A stretch of 15,282 nt of DNA, from the NCBI GenBank assembly GCA_947632745.1, contig CANRQH010000024.1:1-15282 (forward strand), read 5' to 3'. The number at the start of each line of letters is the position of its first letter. Position 1 is the stretch's first letter. The notes below the pieces were generated by a model. That model saw only the letters and a list, made by a program, of their open reading frames with translations, ran no database searches and was not told the DNA's origin. This DNA comes from an uncultured Clostridia bacterium (GTDB taxonomy: Bacteria > Bacillota > Clostridia > TANB77 > CAG-508). The translations under genes and the position numbers were made by a program. Positions 1-6,475 of the stretch are shown piece after piece.

Positions 1-2
1 AA

Positions 3-467
3 ATGAATAGTCCGATTGATACTAAAAAAGATTATCAAGAATATGTAGATCAAAAATCACCAAATTCTCCTATTTGGAAAAATTGTTTAAATGCTTTTTG
101 GGTTGGTGGACTTATATGCTCTATAGGTCAAGTTATTTTTTCTCTTTGTATGTACAAAGGTTTAGATGAAACTGCTTCTGGAACCATTGTTTCAATTTTA
201 TTAATTGCTTTAAGTGCATTTTTAACTGGACTTAATATTTTTAACAAAATAGGAAAAATTGCTGGTGCAGGTTCACTTATACCTATTACAGGTTTTGCGA
301 ACTCTATTGTTGCTCCCGCTATGGAATATAAATCAGAAGGTTATGTAATGGGAGTTGGCGCTAAAATGTTTACTGTCGCAGGTCCAGTACTTGTTTACGG
401 AATTTCAACTGCTATTGTTGTAGGCCTTGTTTATTTAATTTTTAATACTCAAGCTATATTAGTATAA
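3..467 (+). CDS. spoVAC: Stage V sporulation protein AC (SpoVAC)
   Basis: SpoVAC is an inner-membrane component of the SpoVA channel. The channel moves Ca-dipicolinic acid into the developing spore and releases it on germination; family work describes SpoVAC as mechanosensitive. The 154-residue protein is close to the usual ~150. It has a soluble N-terminus of about 25 residues and then several hydrophobic segments, roughly residues 31-52, 62-82 and 125-150. The family-typical stretches WVGGLICSIGQ (residues 34-44), IGKIAGAGS, ITGFANS and EYKSEG are all present. The ATG is at base 3, so its ribosome binding site lies outside the window and an earlier start cannot be excluded, though the N-terminus aligns well in length with the family. 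It leads the spoVAC-spoVAD-spoVAE run. The whole gap to spoVAD is a fold-back element. Identification is firm. Confidence 0.95.
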   Translation: MNSPIDTKKDYQEYVDQKSPNSPIWKNCLNAFWVGGLICSIGQVIFSLCMYKGLDETASGTIVSILLIALSAFLTGLNIFNKIGKIAGAGSLIPITGFANSIVAPAMEYKSEGYVMGVGAKMFTVAGPVLVYGISTAIVVGLVYLIFNTQAILV

Positions 468-675
468 TTTTTTTTAGATTTCAGTATTTTAACAATAAAA
501 TTAAGTAAATAACGATGGAGTGCTTTTGAACTAGAAATTCTTAATTTATTTTATGGAAAGAGTTCACGCTTGTCGTGGAAGGGTGCCATAAAATAAATTT
601 AGAATTTCTGTTTAAAAGCAAGGGACAGATGTATTTACGCATATTTTATTGTTAAAATACTGAAAACAAAAAAAT
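467..675. repeat. Fold-back (MITE-like or structured RNA) element between spoVAC and spoVAD
   Basis: This intergenic stretch is a nearly complete inverted repeat. Bases 479-501 are perfectly complementary to 643-665 (23 bp). The T8 run at 468-475 faces an A7 run at 668-674, so the pairing extends almost to the spoVAC stop codon. An inner arm (521-556) pairs imperfectly with 586-620. The apex holds a small hairpin, CACG at 565-568 with CGTG at 574-577. I see no ORF or clear target-site duplication. It could be a miniature inverted-repeat element, or an RNA structure that tunes spoVAD expression relative to spoVAC. It lacks the short-stem, T-tail shape of a simple terminator. The pairing is visible; the role is inference. 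Confidence 0.85.
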
Positions 676-690
676 AACAAAATTAAAATT

Positions 691-697
691 AGAAAGG
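691..697 (+). promoter_or_regulatory. Ribosome binding site of spoVAD (decides the start)
   Basis: AGAAAGG lies directly against the ATG at 698 but nine bases before the in-frame ATG at 707. Normal spacing therefore favours 707 as the start of SpoVAD. Confidence 0.75.
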
Positions 698-706
698 ATG
701 AATCTT

Positions 707-1709
707 ATGCAAAAATTAGGAAAACAAACCATAAAATTTGACACTCCTCCAACAATTTTAGAAACCGCATGTATTGCAGGTCCCAAAGAAGCCGACGGGC
801 CACTTGCAAAATATTTCGACCAATGTTTAGATGATGAAATGTGGGGAGAAAAAAGCTGGGAAAAAGCTGAAAGTAAAATTGTAAAAGAAACTGTAAATAC
901 ATTAATTTCAAAATCTGGCATTCCATCAGATAAAATTGAATACTGTTTTGCAGGAGATTTACTTAATCAATGTATATCTTCAAGTTTTGGTTTAAGAGAA
1001 CTTAATGTTCCATTTTATGGAATATTTGGTGCATGTTCTACTTTTGTAGAAGGTTTGCAACTTGCATCTGTTTTTGTAGAAGGTGGAATAAATTATGCAA
1101 TATGTAGTGCATCAAGTCACTTTTGCAGTTCAGAAAGACAATTCAGATTTCCACTAGAACTTGGAAATCAAAGACCACCTACATCACAATGGACTGTTAC
1201 AGCTGCAGGAGCTACAATGCTTTCAAAAGTAGGACCTGGTCCATATATAACACACATAACTACTGGAAAAATAGTAGATATGGGAATAAAAGACGCAAAT
1301 AACATGGGAGCTGCAATGGCACCAGCTGCTTTTGATACTTTAATGACACACTTTTCAGATACAGGTAGAAAACCAACTTATTATGACGCAATTTTAACAG
1401 GAGATTTAGGTTACATTGGACGTGACATTTTAATAGATTTAGCACAAACTGCAGGTTACAATATTAAATCAGTTTATAATGATTGTGGAGTATTAATATT
1501 TGATAAATCAACTCAAGATACTCACTCAGGTGGAAGCCGGATGTGGTTGTTGTGCAAGTGTTTTTTCTGGCTATCTTTTTGAGCAATTAAAGACTCAAAA
1601 GCTTAGAAGAATATTATTAATTGCAACTGGAGCTTTAATGAATTCTATGAGCTCTCAACAAGGTGAGACTATACCTGGTATTGCTCAAGCTATTTCTATT
1701 GAAATATAA
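707..1709 (+). CDS. spoVAD: Stage V sporulation protein AD (SpoVAD), read through a +1 shift at CGG
   Basis: SpoVAD is the dipicolinic-acid-binding subunit of the SpoVA complex and has a thiolase/ketoacyl-ACP-synthase-like fold. The zero frame runs from 707 to codon 278, where AGC is followed by CGG at 1538-1540; continuing in that frame ends in an unrelated tail and a stop at about 1582. Skipping the C at 1538 gives Ser-Gly-Cys-Gly-Cys-Cys-Ala-Ser and then a normal SpoVAD C-terminus ending at 1709. The joined product is 333 residues, against a usual ~338. Family motifs include FGACSTFVEGLQLAS around residue 105, PPTSQWTVTAAGA and LTGDLGYIGRDIL. The start at 707 is set by the ribosome binding site. 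Both halves match the family without a gap, so this is one gene with one extra base and no sign of decay. It may be recoded or a sequencing error (see findings). Confidence 0.93.
1538..1541 (+). other. CGGA frameshift site in spoVAD
   Basis: The in-frame context is AGC CGG ATG. Removing the C at 1538 restores AGC GGA TGT GGT, reading Ser-Gly-Cys-Gly in the conserved SpoVAD C-terminal motif. This is one of five such sites in the window. Confidence 0.85.
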
Positions 1710-1741
1710 CTAATTTGAAAAATAATGGCCATCTTGCGTTG

Positions 1742-1851
1742 TTACAATTGGTACAATTGGTACAATTGGGACCGGTTCTTTTTTGGACATGTTCCATTGG
1801 GACCGGTTCTTTTTGGGACATGTTCTATTGGGACCGGTTCTTTTCGGGACA
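1742..1851 (+). repeat. 31-bp repeat array 1, three units, in the spoVAD-spoVAE gap
   Basis: There are three units of exactly 31 bp, with ACCGG at 1771, 1802 and 1833. The core is GGGACCGGTTCTTTTT followed by GGGACATG. Two to three copies of a 10-bp word, GTACAATTGG, precede the first unit. The array fills most of the gap between spoVAD and spoVAE, with the repeat in sense orientation. It encodes no plausible protein. It belongs to the same family as the arrays at 3213-3318 and 13943-14047. Confidence 0.97.
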
Positions 1852-1882
1852 ATAATTTTTTGAAAGGAAAGGATATGATATT

Positions 1883-2269
1883 ATGGAATTTTGGCAAAGT
1901 TTTGATTGGATGCTTTTAATCCGTTGTTTTATTGTTGGTGGATTATTATGCGTAATTGGTCAAATATTGATAGATAAAACCAAATTAACACCTGCAAGAA
2001 TTCTTGTTATTTATGTAACTCTTGGAACTATTTTAGGTGGACTTGGAATTTATAAATATTTAGTTGATTTTGCAGGTTGTGGTGCAACTGTTCCTCTTCT
2101 TGGTTTTGGAAATAATTTGGCTAAAGGTACTATTGAAGCTGTTAAAGAAGCAGGTATTTTAGGTGCCTTTACAGGCGGTTTAAAAGCAAGTGCTGGTGGA
2201 ATTGCTGCAGCTGTGTTCTTTGGATATATTGCGTCACTTATTTCTAAACCTAAGATGAAGAAACAATAA
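1883..2269 (+). CDS. spoVAE: Stage V sporulation protein AE (SpoVAE, AEb type)
   Basis: This is a small integral membrane subunit of the SpoVA dipicolinic acid channel. At 128 residues it is slightly longer than the usual ~116. Hydrophobic segments lie at about residues 9-28, 38-58, 65-80 and 98-120. The Gly-rich words VGGLLCVIGQ, FAGCGATVPLLGFGN and GGLKASAGGIAAA are typical of SpoVAE and resemble the SpoVAC core. The start ATG at 1883 has AAAGG ten bases upstream. The nearby ATG at 1875 is out of frame and short. It sits behind array 1 and is followed four bases later by a hairpin. It is the third gene of the operon, and its in-frame codons contain no CGG. Confident. Confidence 0.94.
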   Translation: MEFWQSFDWMLLIRCFIVGGLLCVIGQILIDKTKLTPARILVIYVTLGTILGGLGIYKYLVDFAGCGATVPLLGFGNNLAKGTIEAVKEAGILGAFTGGLKASAGGIAAAVFFGYIASLISKPKMKKQ

Positions 2270-2272
2270 TTG

Positions 2273-2310
2273 TAGCCTAGATTTTCTATCTAGGCTATAT
2301 TTATATTTAT
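2273..2310 (+). terminator. Intrinsic terminator after spoVAE
   Basis: The 9-bp perfect stem TAGCCTAGA (2273-2281) and TCTAGGCTA (2289-2297) has a 7-base loop and is followed by a T-rich tail. It lies at the point where the + strand spoVA genes meet the - strand genes, so it may also limit read-through from the other side. Confidence 0.8.
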
Positions 2311-2705
2311 TTTTCAAGATTTTCTATATATTCCTCTACTTTATTTATAAGTTCCTCAGCAGTTTTTATTTGAGTTTGTGTTTTTTCCTCAGATGCAACA
2401 TATTTATCGTCATAATCGCTATCTTCTCTAATACTTTGAGCTAACGATATTTTATGACCTAATTTTCTTGGAAAAATTTCAGTATTTATATAATTTTTAT
2501 TAAAATACGCAATTACATCTTTATGTCTTTTAAAATCTTTTCTTTCAAGCGCAAGTACTGCTCTAATTGCATAAAATATAGCATAATATGCTCTATTGTT
2601 AGCACTTTTATAATCTTTTATATCAAATATTACTTTAGCTGTTTTTAATGTTTCTTTAGCTCTTTCTAATCTATATTTTGAAAATTCCATTGCTTTATTA
2701 TCCAT
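2307..2705 (-). CDS. HEPN-domain protein, partner of the adjacent MNT nucleotidyltransferase
   Basis: This 132-residue, mostly helical protein resembles the HEPN family (COG1895/COG2250 type). HEPN proteins are often RNases and act as the toxin in MNT/HEPN (type VII-like) toxin-antitoxin pairs. The hallmark helix reads NRAYYAIFYAIRA at residues 37-49. The Arg is at 38, but the position where an RX6H motif would have His (residue 45) is Tyr. Tyrosine is common in this subfamily and may mean that it is not a classical RNase. A later DSDYDDKY stretch (96-102) also fits the family. The start at 2705 has AAGGAG nine bases upstream, inside the end of the MNT gene, and the two genes overlap by 8 bases, indicating translational coupling. 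It is the last gene of the pair and converges with spoVAE. Family call is good; toxicity is inference. Confidence 0.85.
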   Translation of the reverse strand: MDNKAMEFSKYRLERAKETLKTAKVIFDIKDYKSANNRAYYAIFYAIRAVLALERKDFKRHKDVIAYFNKNYINTEIFPRKLGHKISLAQSIREDSDYDDKYVASEEKTQTQIKTAEELINKVEEYIENLEK

Positions 2706-3048
2706 TTAATGACACTCCTTCCTTTTTAACATTCATATAAAAAGGTATTGTATCTATCCAATAATTAAAATTATCTATATTCTTTAATAATGGAGATAAA
2801 TGTATCATAAAGTCATTATTTTCTTCTATGTCATAAGCTATTTCAATTATTTTTTCATATTTGTCTTCTAATTCCTTATCTTTTAAATCAACTAATATCA
2901 TTATATCAATATCAGAACCTGAATTAAAATCACCTCTAGCATAAGAACCATATAAAATTATTTGTTTCAAATGTTTTCCTAGTATTTTTGTTACCTTATT
3001 TGAAAATTCACTTATAACTTTTTGTATATTATTTGGTATTATTTGCAT
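2698..3048 (-). CDS. Minimal nucleotidyltransferase (MNT, antitoxin-like)
   Basis: This 116-residue protein belongs to the DNA polymerase beta-like nucleotidyltransferase superfamily. The signature GSX10DXD is exact: Gly34-Ser35, then ten residues, then Asp46-Ile-Asp48, in GSYARGDFNSGSDIDI. In characterised MNT/HEPN systems the MNT protein neutralises its HEPN partner, in some cases by AMPylation. The same pairing occurs here with an 8-base overlap. The ATG at 3048 has AGGAGG seven bases upstream. A consensus-like promoter (TTTACA, 17 bp, TATAAT) lies about 80 bases upstream, so the pair has its own transcription start separate from ftsZ. No in-frame CGG occurs. The family assignment is strong. 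Whether it acts as an antitoxin or in another pathway cannot be told from sequence. Confidence 0.88.
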   Translation of the reverse strand: MQIIPNNIQKVISEFSNKVTKILGKHLKQIILYGSYARGDFNSGSDIDIMILVDLKDKELEDKYEKIIEIAYDIEENNDFMIHLSPLLKNIDNFNYWIDTIPFYMNVKKEGVSLNG

Positions 3049-3126
3049 ATTTTAACCTCCTATTAAAATTACTATTTTTTCTCTTTGTATGAAAATATTA
3101 GATAAGTAATAATTATGTATGTAAAA

Positions 3127-3155
3127 ATTATATCACTTTTGTTTTTTTCTGTAAA
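3127..3155 (-). promoter_or_regulatory. Sigma-A-type promoter of the MNT/HEPN pair
   Basis: On the - strand, TTTACA (3155-3150) is separated by exactly 17 bases from TATAAT (3132-3127). The MNT start lies about 80 bases downstream with nothing between. Confidence 0.7.
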
Positions 3156-3212
3156 GTTTTTTATTAACATATTACATAATTTAAAATATAAAAACCTATT
3201 CATATTGCACAA

Positions 3213-3318
3213 TGTCCCAAAAAGAACCGGTCCCAGTGGGACATGCACAAAAAAGAACCGGTCCCAATTGTACATGCACAAAAAAGAACCGGTTCCAATT
3301 GGACAAGGCCGGTTCTTT
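3213..3318 (-). repeat. 31-bp repeat array 2, three units, in the ftsZ-MNT gap
   Basis: Three units with exact 31-bp spacing are present (CCGG at 3227, 3258 and 3289 on the + strand), plus a partial fourth CCGG at 3309. On the - strand they read GGGACCGGTTCTTTTT, the same direction as transcription of ftsZ. The unit nearest ftsZ supplies the descending arm and T-tail of the ftsZ terminator. Spacer words GTGCATG and GTACAATTG recur as in the other arrays. Confidence 0.97.
3280..3318 (-). terminator. Intrinsic terminator of ftsZ, built from a repeat unit
   Basis: Reading the - strand from just past the ftsZ stop, AAAGAACCGG (3318-3309) pairs with CCGGTTCTTT (3292-3283), a 10-bp perfect stem. 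It is followed by a run of T (3285-3280). The distal arm is the first 31-bp repeat unit of array 2. Confidence 0.85.
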
Positions 3319-3323
3319 ATGTA

Positions 3324-4451
3324 TTATATTGTTTTGCTTTTATTTTTTCTTAAAAATGATGGTATGTCTAAATCATTTTGAGTTGAATTTATATCTTGAT
3401 TTGATGGAATTGAACTTGTTTTCTTTTCCCATGGTTTTGGTGATGTTGATATTGAGTCGATTCTTGGTGATTTTATATCATCTGGTTGGTCAAACCCTGT
3501 TGCAATTACTGTTATTTTTATTTCATCTGTCATATTTGGATCTATAACTGTACCAAAGATTATATTTGCTTCTGGGTCAACACTACGTTGTATTAACTCT
3601 GCTGCTGTATTTACTTCTTGAAGTCCTAAATCATCTCCACCTGTTATGTTTATTATTACTCCTCTTGCACCTTCTATTGATGTTTCTAGTAATGGACTTT
3701 GAATCGCTTCTTTTGCAGCATCTTCTGCTTTGTTTTCTCCAGATGCATGTCCTGTTCCCATGTGTGCCATTCCTGTATTTAACATTATTGTTTTTACATC
3801 TGCAAAGTCAAGGTTTACTGTTCCTGTAACTGTTATTAAGTCTGATATTCCTTGTACACCTTGTCTTAATACATCATCTGCCATTAGGAATGCTTCTGCC
3901 ATTGATGTTTTTCTGTCTATTATTTGAAGTAGTTTGTCATTTGGTATTACTATTAATGTATCTACTTTTGTTTTTAAGCTTTCTATTCCACGTTCAGCTT
4001 GTGCTAGACGTTTTTTACCTTCAAATGTAAATGGTTTTGTTACAACTCCTATTGTTAAAATTCCCATTTCTTTTGCAATTTCTGCAACTATTGGTGCAGC
4101 ACCTGTACCTGTTCCGCCTCCCATTCCAGCTGTTACAAATACCATGTCTGCTCCTCTTAATACTTCTGAAATTTCTGCTCTACTTTCTTCTGCAGATTGT
4201 GCTCCAATGTCAGGATTTGAACCTGCACCAAGTCCTCTTGTTATTTTTTCTCCAATTTGAATTTTTGTGTTTGCTTTAGATTTTTGTAAAGCTTGTCTAT
4301 CTGTATTTACAGCAATAAAGTCTACTGATTTGATTCCTAGCTCTAGCATTCTGTTTACTGCGTTATTTCCAGCTCCTCCTACTCCTATTACTTTTATTGT
4401 AGCAGCACCATCCATCATTGGTAAATTGCTGTTATCATCATATTCCATCAT
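3324..4451 (-). CDS. ftsZ: Cell division protein FtsZ
   Basis: FtsZ is the bacterial tubulin homologue, a GTPase that assembles the Z ring at midcell. The 375-residue length is normal. The GTP-binding core begins VIGVGGAGNNAVNRM (21-35). The tubulin signature GGGTGTG is at 111-117. The catalytic T7 loop NLDFADV (213-219) is intact, and a short Ser/Pro-rich linker leads to the conserved C-terminal peptide DIPSFLRKN near residues 361-370, which binds FtsA and other partners. Two adjacent ATGs occur. GGGAGGA sits nine bases before the first (4451), which I use. The gene follows ftsA after 137 AT-rich bases and is closed by a strong terminator. The leader contains a small ACCAACC/GGTTGTT hairpin just upstream of the ribosome binding site. 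It has no in-frame CGG. Certain. Confidence 0.98.
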   Translation of the reverse strand: MMEYDDNSNLPMMDGAATIKVIGVGGAGNNAVNRMLELGIKSVDFIAVNTDRQALQKSKANTKIQIGEKITRGLGAGSNPDIGAQSAEESRAEISEVLRGADMVFVTAGMGGGTGTGAAPIVAEIAKEMGILTIGVVTKPFTFEGKKRLAQAERGIESLKTKVDTLIVIPNDKLLQIIDRKTSMAEAFLMADDVLRQGVQGISDLITVTGTVNLDFADVKTIMLNTGMAHMGTGHASGENKAEDAAKEAIQSPLLETSIEGARGVIINITGGDDLGLQEVNTAAELIQRSVDPEANIIFGTVIDPNMTDEIKITVIATGFDQPDDIKSPRIDSISTSPKPWEKKTSSIPSNQDINSTQNDLDIPSFLRKNKSKTI

Positions 4452-4588
4452 AATTTTAATTCCTCCCTCAATATTTAAGTACCAACCTTTTTTTGGTTGT
4501 TCAATTTATTTTAATTAATAATTATATTTTTTGTAATGTTTTTATTTTGACTTTTATATAATCAATCTTTACTTATATAATTTTTATT

Positions 4589-5819
4589 TTAACTGTAAAA
4601 AAATTCTTTAATTCTTGTAACTGCTGTTTTCCAGAAACTTTCTTTTGAATTTGTATCTATTTTGCTTGATACCGATTTTGTAAATGGTCTTAATGCTATG
4701 TATCGAATTAGTGCATAACTTGTCCTAAATTCTGGCTTTACTGTACTTACTGCTCTTCCTGTAGATATCTTTACCGGAATATTTAGTGCTATTTTTCCTG
4801 CGACATCACTTTTGTTTATATTTGTTATTCCTTGTCCTGTTAATATTACATTATTTATTTTTGATTTGAATCCCTGGCTTGTTATATCTTTATTTATTAT
4901 TGAAAACATTTCTTCTATTCTTGCTTCCATTATTTCAATTAATTCTGAGCTTTTTATAATTTTACTTTTTTCTTCCCCTTTGCAAGTATTTAATGTTATT
5001 TCGTTGTCATTATCTATAAATGATTTTAACGCCAGACCATATTGCCTTTTAAGTTTTTCTGCTTCTTCTTCTGATATATTTAACACTAATGCTATATCAT
5101 GAGTTATATTTTCTCCTCCTAATGGAATTGTATTGGTGTATTGAAAAGTATCTCCTTCAAATACTCCTATGTCGGTATTTTCAGCTCCAACATCTAAAAG
5201 CATTACATTGTCGTAAAGTTCATTTTTGTCTAATACTAAATTTCTTTCTGCAAGTGTTACTGGTATTATTCCATCTATTTCTATATTTGCTTTTTTAAAT
5301 ATATTTGTTAATTTTTTTACATATTCTTTTTCTGCAAGTAACACTTCTGCTACCACAGTAAATGATGAAGATAAACTTCCTACCGGATCTGTGACTGTTT
5401 TGCCATTATCTAGTATAATTTGATTTATGGCTACATCTATTATCATCTTGTCTTCTGGTATTTCTATGTCTTTTACTTGCATTATTGCATTTTGAACATC
5501 TTTTCCGAGAAATTCCTGCAAACCTGTCTTTTACTTCTTTTAATACACTATTTTGAACTATTGTTACATATCTTCCCGGAATAGTTACATATGCGGAATT
5601 TATTTTTAACTCTGTTTCTTCTTCAGCTTGCTTGATAGTTTTTGAAATACTTAAACTTATATCGTCTTCATTAACTATCTTGCCTTTTTTTAATCCGTTA
5701 CATTTATATGAGGTACAACATATTACTTCTATTTGCCCAAAGTTGTTTACTTCGCCAGTTGATAAACATACTTTGGTAGTTCCAATGTCAATGCCCACTA
5801 TGATATCACCTATTGCCAA
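4589..5819 (-). CDS. ftsA: Cell division protein FtsA, read through a +1 shift at CGG
   Basis: FtsA is an actin-like ATPase that tethers FtsZ to the membrane. The N-terminal frame gives phosphate-1 motif DIGTTKVCLSTGE (11-23) and runs to codon 104. There TCT is followed by CGG (5507-5505), and the zero frame then gives a non-homologous Arg/Lys-rich tail and stops. Skipping the C at 5507 continues as Gly-Lys-Asp-Val-Gln-Asn-Ala-Ile, the expected FtsA sequence, through phosphate-2 motif LLDVGAENTDIG (207-218) to a C-terminal amphipathic membrane helix (WKTAVTRIKEFF). The joined length is 409 residues, in the family range. The start is TTG at 5819, with GGAGGA six bases upstream; the ATG at 5840 lies upstream of that site and lacks support. 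A good promoter lies 40-68 bases upstream. Loss of FtsA/FtsZ coupling would be very harmful, so a plain broken gene is unlikely. Confidence 0.94.
5504..5507 (-). other. CGGA frameshift site in ftsA
   Basis: The in-frame context is TCT CGG AAA. Dropping the C at 5507 gives TCT GGA AAA GAT GTT, Ser-Gly-Lys-Asp-Val, joining the two halves of FtsA at residues 104/105. Confidence 0.85.
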
Positions 5820-5825
5820 GATAAT

Positions 5826-5831
5826 TCCTCC
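5826..5831 (-). promoter_or_regulatory. Ribosome binding site of ftsA (points to a TTG start)
   Basis: GGAGGA lies six bases before TTG at 5819. It falls inside the reading frame opened by the ATG at 5840, so the TTG is the likely start. Confidence 0.8.
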
Positions 5832-5858
5832 ATATTTCAATTTTAATTTTATAGGATA

Positions 5859-5887
5859 TATATATTACATTTTTAGACAAATGTCAA
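5859..5887 (-). promoter_or_regulatory. Sigma-A-type promoter of ftsA-ftsZ
   Basis: A perfect -35 box TTGACA (5887-5882), a 17-base spacer and TATATA (5864-5859) are present on the - strand. The predicted transcript would start about 30-35 bases before the ftsA TTG. The rest of the 266-base gap upstream is AT-rich with short GTAAAG repeats and no ORF. Confidence 0.8.
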
Positions 5888-6085
5888 TAGAATTTGTAAT
5901 ATTTTTGTAATAAATTTGTAAAGTTTTTGTAAAGTTTTTTGTGCTTATTTTTCAATATTATGTTACCTTTTTTAGGTTTTAATTTAAATTTATTTGCTTT
6001 TAAGATTTTCAAAATCCTTCTATATAAATTTTATATACTTAATCATTTTTTACATGATTATTTTTTTAATTTACTTAATTTATTT

Positions 6086-6472
6086 TTATGATTTTTCTTC
6101 TACATCTTTTTTCATTTTTAAATTTTTTAATTTTTCTGACCACTTATCTATATAGTATTTTCTTATTATTGTTAAGTTTATGAACATTCTTCCAACAAAT
6201 ACTACAATTGCTGCTAAATATATATCTACATCAAGTTTATTTCCTAAATATGTTAACAATATTGAAAGTATGCTATTGCAGAAAAATCCTGAAATAAATA
6301 CTTTAATATCAAATTCTTTTTTTAAAACTCCTGTTATTCCACCAAATACAGAATCAAGTGCTGCTATAATTGCTATTGCTAAATAACTTGAATATGTGTA
6401 TGGTATTATTGGAACATTAATTCCAACTATTGCTCCTAAAATACATCCTATTAAAATTGCTATAAATATCAT
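6086..6472 (-). CDS. sbp: Small basic protein Sbp (DUF1290)
   Basis: This 128-residue membrane protein of the DUF1290 family sits next to division genes in Bacillus and many Clostridia. Its biochemical role is unknown. It has about four hydrophobic segments: residues 2-20, 28-45, 55-76 and 83-103. The N-terminus contains the Gly-rich GCILGAIVGINVP and a later FGGITGVLKKEFDIKVFISGFF stretch, both characteristic of the family; the C-terminus is Lys-rich and cytoplasmic. AGGAGG lies eleven bases before the start, inside the last codons of ylxX, and the two genes are three bases apart, so they are translationally coupled. The order ylxW-ylxX-sbp-ftsA-ftsZ matches Bacillus subtilis and supports the call. 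No CGG codon. Confidence 0.9.
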   Translation of the reverse strand: MIFIAILIGCILGAIVGINVPIIPYTYSSYLAIAIIAALDSVFGGITGVLKKEFDIKVFISGFFCNSILSILLTYLGNKLDVDIYLAAIVVFVGRMFINLTIIRKYYIDKWSEKLKNLKMKKDVEEKS

Positions 6473-6475
6473 AAT

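Noticed and set aside
698..1582. Four separate degraded pseudogenes (spoVAD, ftsA, ftsQ, scpB)
   Set aside because: Each has a single-base anomaly of the same kind in the same codon phase, and all sequence beyond it is intact and conserved; random decay would give mixed stops and indels.
1742..1851. CRISPR array
   Set aside because: The units are direct tandem repeats with no unique spacers of constant length, only three per locus, and there are no cas genes.
1725..1919. Open frame over the spoVAD-spoVAE gap
   Set aside because: It is translated repeat array 1 and overlaps the true spoVAE start out of frame; there is no homology-like content.
2273..2310. Riboswitch or attenuator at the convergent junction
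   Set aside because: Only one simple hairpin is visible, between two converging gene ends, which is sufficient as a terminator.
3072..3547. Open frames on both strands around array 2
   Set aside because: They arise because the 31-bp repeat is stop-free in six frames, and they overlap ftsZ antisense.
3566..4518. Leu/Phe-rich + strand frames opposite ftsZ (and similar ones opposite ftsA, ftsQ, proS, rarA and queA)
   Set aside because: These are antisense shadows of AT-rich genes with strong family matches on the other strand.
6040..6067. TAATCAT/ATGATTA hairpin followed by T7 on the + strand between sbp and ftsA
   Set aside because: It looks like a + strand terminator, but no + strand gene is present. 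On the - strand there is no T-tail, so I do not call it the sbp terminator.
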